In this document: one piece after another, positions 50,105-52,574 of the stretch
How the letters are laid out: every line of letters starts with the position of its first letter
Position numbering within the stretch: position 1 is the stretch's first letter
From: Phormidium sp. OSCR
GTDB lineage: Bacteria; Cyanobacteriota; Cyanobacteriia; Cyanobacteriales; Geitlerinemataceae
Length of the DNA: 52,574 nucleotides
Direction: 5' to 3'
NCBI GenBank assembly: GCA_001314905.1
Contig: LJZT01000019.1
Location: forward strand, 1-52,574
The notes under the pieces: model-generated
Told to the model about the DNA's origin: nothing
The model's input: only the letters and a program-made list of their open reading frames with translations
Database searches by the model: none
Program-made: the position numbers and the translations under genes

Positions 50105-50539
50105 TTAGAGGGGAAACTGATAGTAGATCGTGCCGTTGTCACTAACATGGAACGTCGCTTCAAAGTCTTTGGCTTGCTCATCTAAGTAGGTTTTTGCAGC
50201 CTCGCCTGAAAGTCCCGAGGCGATCGCAAACTGCATCACAGTCATAGAACCCCGGTGGGCCTGCACCATCTGATAAAACACTTGCTGTAACCGTTCCGCC
50301 TCAGTCGGAGCATTAGCTTTAATGGACTTCCGACGTTTGACAGCAAGTAGAGACGGATGTCGCATCAGCCATTGTCCTACCATAGCAAGGCTGATGGTGC
50401 ATCCTAAGCCGATGAGGAAGCTGAAGAAATTTTCAAGAAACGTTCCCTCGCTATCAAACAGCAGCGCGATCGCAACGATCAGAAATAACCCCGCACCACC
50501 GTAGGCAAAAATCCCCAAAATCCCTCGAATCAGCTTCAT
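50105..50539 (-). CDS. Small membrane protein with C-terminal winged-helix-like part
   Basis: 144 residues. Two hydrophobic helices at the N-terminus (ILGIFAYGGAGLFLIVAIAL and FSFLIGLGCTISLAMVGQWL), then a basic linker (AVKRRKSIKANAP) and a soluble tail of about 75 residues with LQQVFYQMVQAHRGSMTVMQ, AIASGLSGEAAKTYLDEQAK and a short final beta pair (SDNGTIYYQF). The tail reads as a small winged-helix fold. Function unknown. It is on the same strand as hisG, about 110 bases upstream of it in window order but transcribed after it. Confidence 0.65.
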   Translation of the reverse strand: MKLIRGILGIFAYGGAGLFLIVAIALLFDSEGTFLENFFSFLIGLGCTISLAMVGQWLMRHPSLLAVKRRKSIKANAPTEAERLQQVFYQMVQAHRGSMTVMQFAIASGLSGEAAKTYLDEQAKDFEATFHVSDNGTIYYQFPL

Positions 50540-50648
50540 GGCTTACCCCGTCTCACTAGGATTGTTTCCCTCTATCTTAAGCTGAAAAATGGGGGTCAGC
50601 AATCATTCGTCCTTACCCCCATCTGACACTGAACAGCGGGAAACTGGA

Positions 50649-51299
50649 CTAACTGACAGGTAAGGGGTTACAGCGCGATCGCAACTCCTTAACAATCTCG
50701 TCCAAGCCATCATGATTGAGGCGATAACTCAACGGATGGGCCACCAAGCGGGCCGTACTCTCAAATAACACTTCAATCTCAATCAGACCATTTTCCTTCA
50801 GAGTCCGTCCCGTCGAGACCAAATCCACAATCGCCTCAGACATCCCCGTAATCGGACCAAGTTCCACCGAACCATAGAGGGGGACGATTTCTACCGGTAA
50901 ATCCAAACTGCGGAAATAGTCCCGCGCACAGGTAACAAACTTCGAGGCCACCCGGCCATGAATTGGTAAATCAATCGGACTGCGATAGGGACTTGACGCC
51001 TTCACCGCCACCGAGAGACGACAACCGCCAAAGCCTAAATCCGCCACCTGGGCCACATTGGGATGTTTTTCCCGCAAGACATCATAGCCAACGATTCCCA
51101 GTTGTGCTTGGCCATATTCGACATAAACCGGGACATCTAAGGCCCGTACCAGTAACCCTCGGGCCGTTCCCGTCTCATCCAACATCTGAAGTTGGCGATT
51201 GGAGGAGTCTAGGAAACCACTAAAATCGAGGCCAACCGCCTTCAGGGAGCGAATACTGTCCTTTAAAAGTGCGCCTTTCGGCAATGCGATCGTCAACAT
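50649..51299 (-). CDS. hisG: ATP phosphoribosyltransferase, short form
   Basis: 216 residues, the first enzyme of histidine synthesis (ATP + PRPP). [40 protein letters not shown] and [20 protein letters not shown] are family motifs. At this length the C-terminal regulatory domain of the long form is absent, so it should need HisZ for activity and feedback control; hisZ is not in the window. It lies just downstream of rbcR on the same strand, 65 bases apart. Confidence 0.95.
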   Translation of the reverse strand: MLTIALPKGALLKDSIRSLKAVGLDFSGFLDSSNRQLQMLDETGTARGLLVRALDVPVYVEYGQAQLGIVGYDVLREKHPNVAQVADLGFGGCRLSVAVKASSPYRSPIDLPIHGRVASKFVTCARDYFRSLDLPVEIVPLYGSVELGPITGMSEAIVDLVSTGRTLKENGLIEIEVLFESTARLVAHPLSYRLNHDGLDEIVKELRSRCNPLPVS

Positions 51300-51364
51300 A
51301 ATCGAAACAGATAAAACAGGATAGAGAATAGATCGAGAAGACAGATCAGACCCGAATCGGCCCG

Positions 51365-52429
51365 TTATGAAGTGCTATCGCCAGAATCGGCCACAGATTC
51401 AGCCACTGACTTAACCTCCACCTCAGCCACATCTGCCACCGGCGCGTCTTTAGCCTTGTGATTGGCTTTGACGCGGGTAATGGGTTCGAGGAGTTTCGGG
51501 TCGAGTTCCTGATTGGAGAACAGGGGTAGAATCTCGGTGATAAAGGCTTCGGCGGCTTTGGAGCGATAGCGATTGGGATTGTAGATCACATTGAGGGTGC
51601 GTTTGACCACGACTTCCTCAATGGTGGCCTGGTGTAACACTCCCATCTCTAACTCCTTCTCGATCGCCGAGACGGAAACAAATGCCGCTCCTAAACCGGA
51701 CTGCACGGCGTTTTTAATCGCCTCAATGGAGTTGAGTTCCATCTCTAGGGTTAGGCGGCGTGTATCGATATCACAGCGAGCCAAAACGCGATCGATGACC
51801 TTGCGAATGGTCGATTGAGAGTCGAGGGCAATAAATTGCAAGTTATACAACTCCTCTTTATGGACCGAGGGTAACTGAGCCAGGGGATGAGACACCGGTA
51901 AAATTAGGGCCAGTTCGTCTTCGGCGTAGGGGATAACTTCCAAAGAATCTTGTAAATCCGTGGGGACTTCGCCGCCAACAATGGCCAAATCCACCTGTCC
52001 ATTAGCCACACTCCAAGAGGTGCGCCGCGTTGAATGGACATGGAGTTGCACCGCTACATCTGGGTAGCGTTGACGGAAAGCACCAATGGTCCGGGGAAGA
52101 AGATAGGTTCCCGTGGTTTGGGAGGCGCCGACAATTAGGGTTCCTCCCTGTAAATTTTGTAGATCTTCAATGGCGCGACAAGTTTCTTGACACAGGGTCA
52201 GAACTTTCTCGCCATAACTGAGTAGTAAGTGGCCCGCTTCCGTCAATTGTGCTCGTCGTCCGCCGCGATCGAACAACGGCACATCCAACTGTCGCTCTAA
52301 GTTTTGAACCTGGAGACTGACGGCAGGTTGGGAAACATACAGGCTATCGGCGGCCCGCTTAAAGCTTCCCTCAGAGGCGATCGCCCTGAGGATGCGTAGC
52401 TGATCCAGAGTAAAAGGAAGGTCAGACAT
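51365..52429 (-). CDS. rbcR: LysR-type regulator RbcR
   Basis: 354 residues. An N-terminal winged helix-turn-helix ([40 protein letters not shown]) and a periplasmic-binding-like effector domain (about 90-300, [40 protein letters not shown]). The pattern fits the RbcR/CmpR/NdhR set of carbon-fixation regulators, with RbcR the best reading. A 45-residue acidic and Ala-rich tail ([20 protein letters not shown]) extends past the normal end. It would control RuBisCO or CO2-uptake genes; targets are not in the window. Confidence 0.88.
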   Translation of the reverse strand: MSDLPFTLDQLRILRAIASEGSFKRAADSLYVSQPAVSLQVQNLERQLDVPLFDRGGRRAQLTEAGHLLLSYGEKVLTLCQETCRAIEDLQNLQGGTLIVGASQTTGTYLLPRTIGAFRQRYPDVAVQLHVHSTRRTSWSVANGQVDLAIVGGEVPTDLQDSLEVIPYAEDELALILPVSHPLAQLPSVHKEELYNLQFIALDSQSTIRKVIDRVLARCDIDTRRLTLEMELNSIEAIKNAVQSGLGAAFVSVSAIEKELEMGVLHQATIEEVVVKRTLNVIYNPNRYRSKAAEAFITEILPLFSNQELDPKLLEPITRVKANHKAKDAPVADVAEVEVKSVAESVADSGDSTS

Positions 52430-52507
52430 AGATGAAAAGTCGGTGAGGGAAAAGCGCCATCTGGCAGCCCACCCATGTCACGTAAAAGCTCCTGGGATGG
52501 TTGGAAG

Positions 52508-52558
52508 CCCCGTCTCTTCAGAGCGGGGAGGAAAACCGACTCAAGCGGCTTTAGCCGC
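52508..52558 (+). other. Strong hairpins at the right edge, possible IS605-type end
   Basis: CCCCG-(T)-CTCT (52508-52517) pairs with AGAG-CGGGG (52520-52528), followed by AGGA. A second stem is GCGGCT-TT-AGCCGC (52545-52558). The first stem with TTGGAAGCCCC before it and GGGGAGGA after it is like the tnpB right end at the left edge. No tnpB is visible, so the identification is tentative. Confidence 0.35.
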
Positions 52559-52574
52559 CAGCACCCCCTTGCGG

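Overview
The window comes from a cyanobacterium, most likely a filamentous or Oscillatoriales-type lineage. The evidence is the very dense HIP1 octamer (GCGATCGC and variants) in almost every gene, an allophycocyanin-B subunit (apcD), a cyAbrB regulator, an RbcR-type LysR regulator, a DHNA-CoA thioesterase for phylloquinone, a TIGR03279-type radical SAM protein confined to phototrophs, GUN4 domains, and several small conserved cyanobacterial families. Genus-level placement is not possible from the sequence alone.

Layout. 0-0.1 kb: the 3' end of an IS200/IS605-type tnpB with its right-end hairpins. 0.15-3.8 kb: a secreted SH3-like protein, an L,D-transpeptidase, then on the minus strand gloB followed by an O-antigen-ligase-like protein. 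3.9-9.6 kb: an envelope glycan block (GT2 glycosyltransferase, VTT membrane protein, GT4 glycosyltransferase, HepA/MsbA-like ABC exporter with an unusual HisKA-like tail). 9.6-22 kb: mostly housekeeping genes (DHNA-CoA thioesterase, CPA antiporter with USP domain, DUF3181, MOSC protein, apcD, rlmD, YkvA-like, lpxD, cyAbrB, CPBP protease, M42 peptidase, tRNA-Glu). 22-30.4 kb: UvrD/AddA-like helicase, TIGR03279 protein, dps, TrmH-family methyltransferase, lpdA. 30.4-34.2 kb: two paralogous secreted proteins flanking a DUF1361 membrane protein, then a frameshifted fucosyltransferase-like gene. 34.6-37.2 kb: acnB.

37.2-44.7 kb is an accessory island. It holds a decayed IS4-family element with perfect 20-bp ends, a broken PIN toxin next to an intact small partner gene, two tandem serine/threonine kinases each fused to a GUN4 domain, a family of palindromic interspersed repeats between these units, and gene remnants. 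44.7-49.5 kb: a DMT transporter, then a packed run of a transglutaminase-like protein, TldD and two small unknown genes resembling a toxin-antitoxin pair. A shortened Panacea (DUF4065)-like gene faces this run. 50-52.4 kb: a small membrane protein, hisG and rbcR on the minus strand. The window ends in strong hairpins.

The most unusual items are the kinase-GUN4 tandem, in which the GUN4 halves are nearly identical while the kinase halves have diverged; the TldD-linked small-gene pair; and the ABC exporter ending in an H-box-like segment with Tyr in place of the phospho-accepting His. All assignments rest on reading motifs by eye. No database search was possible.
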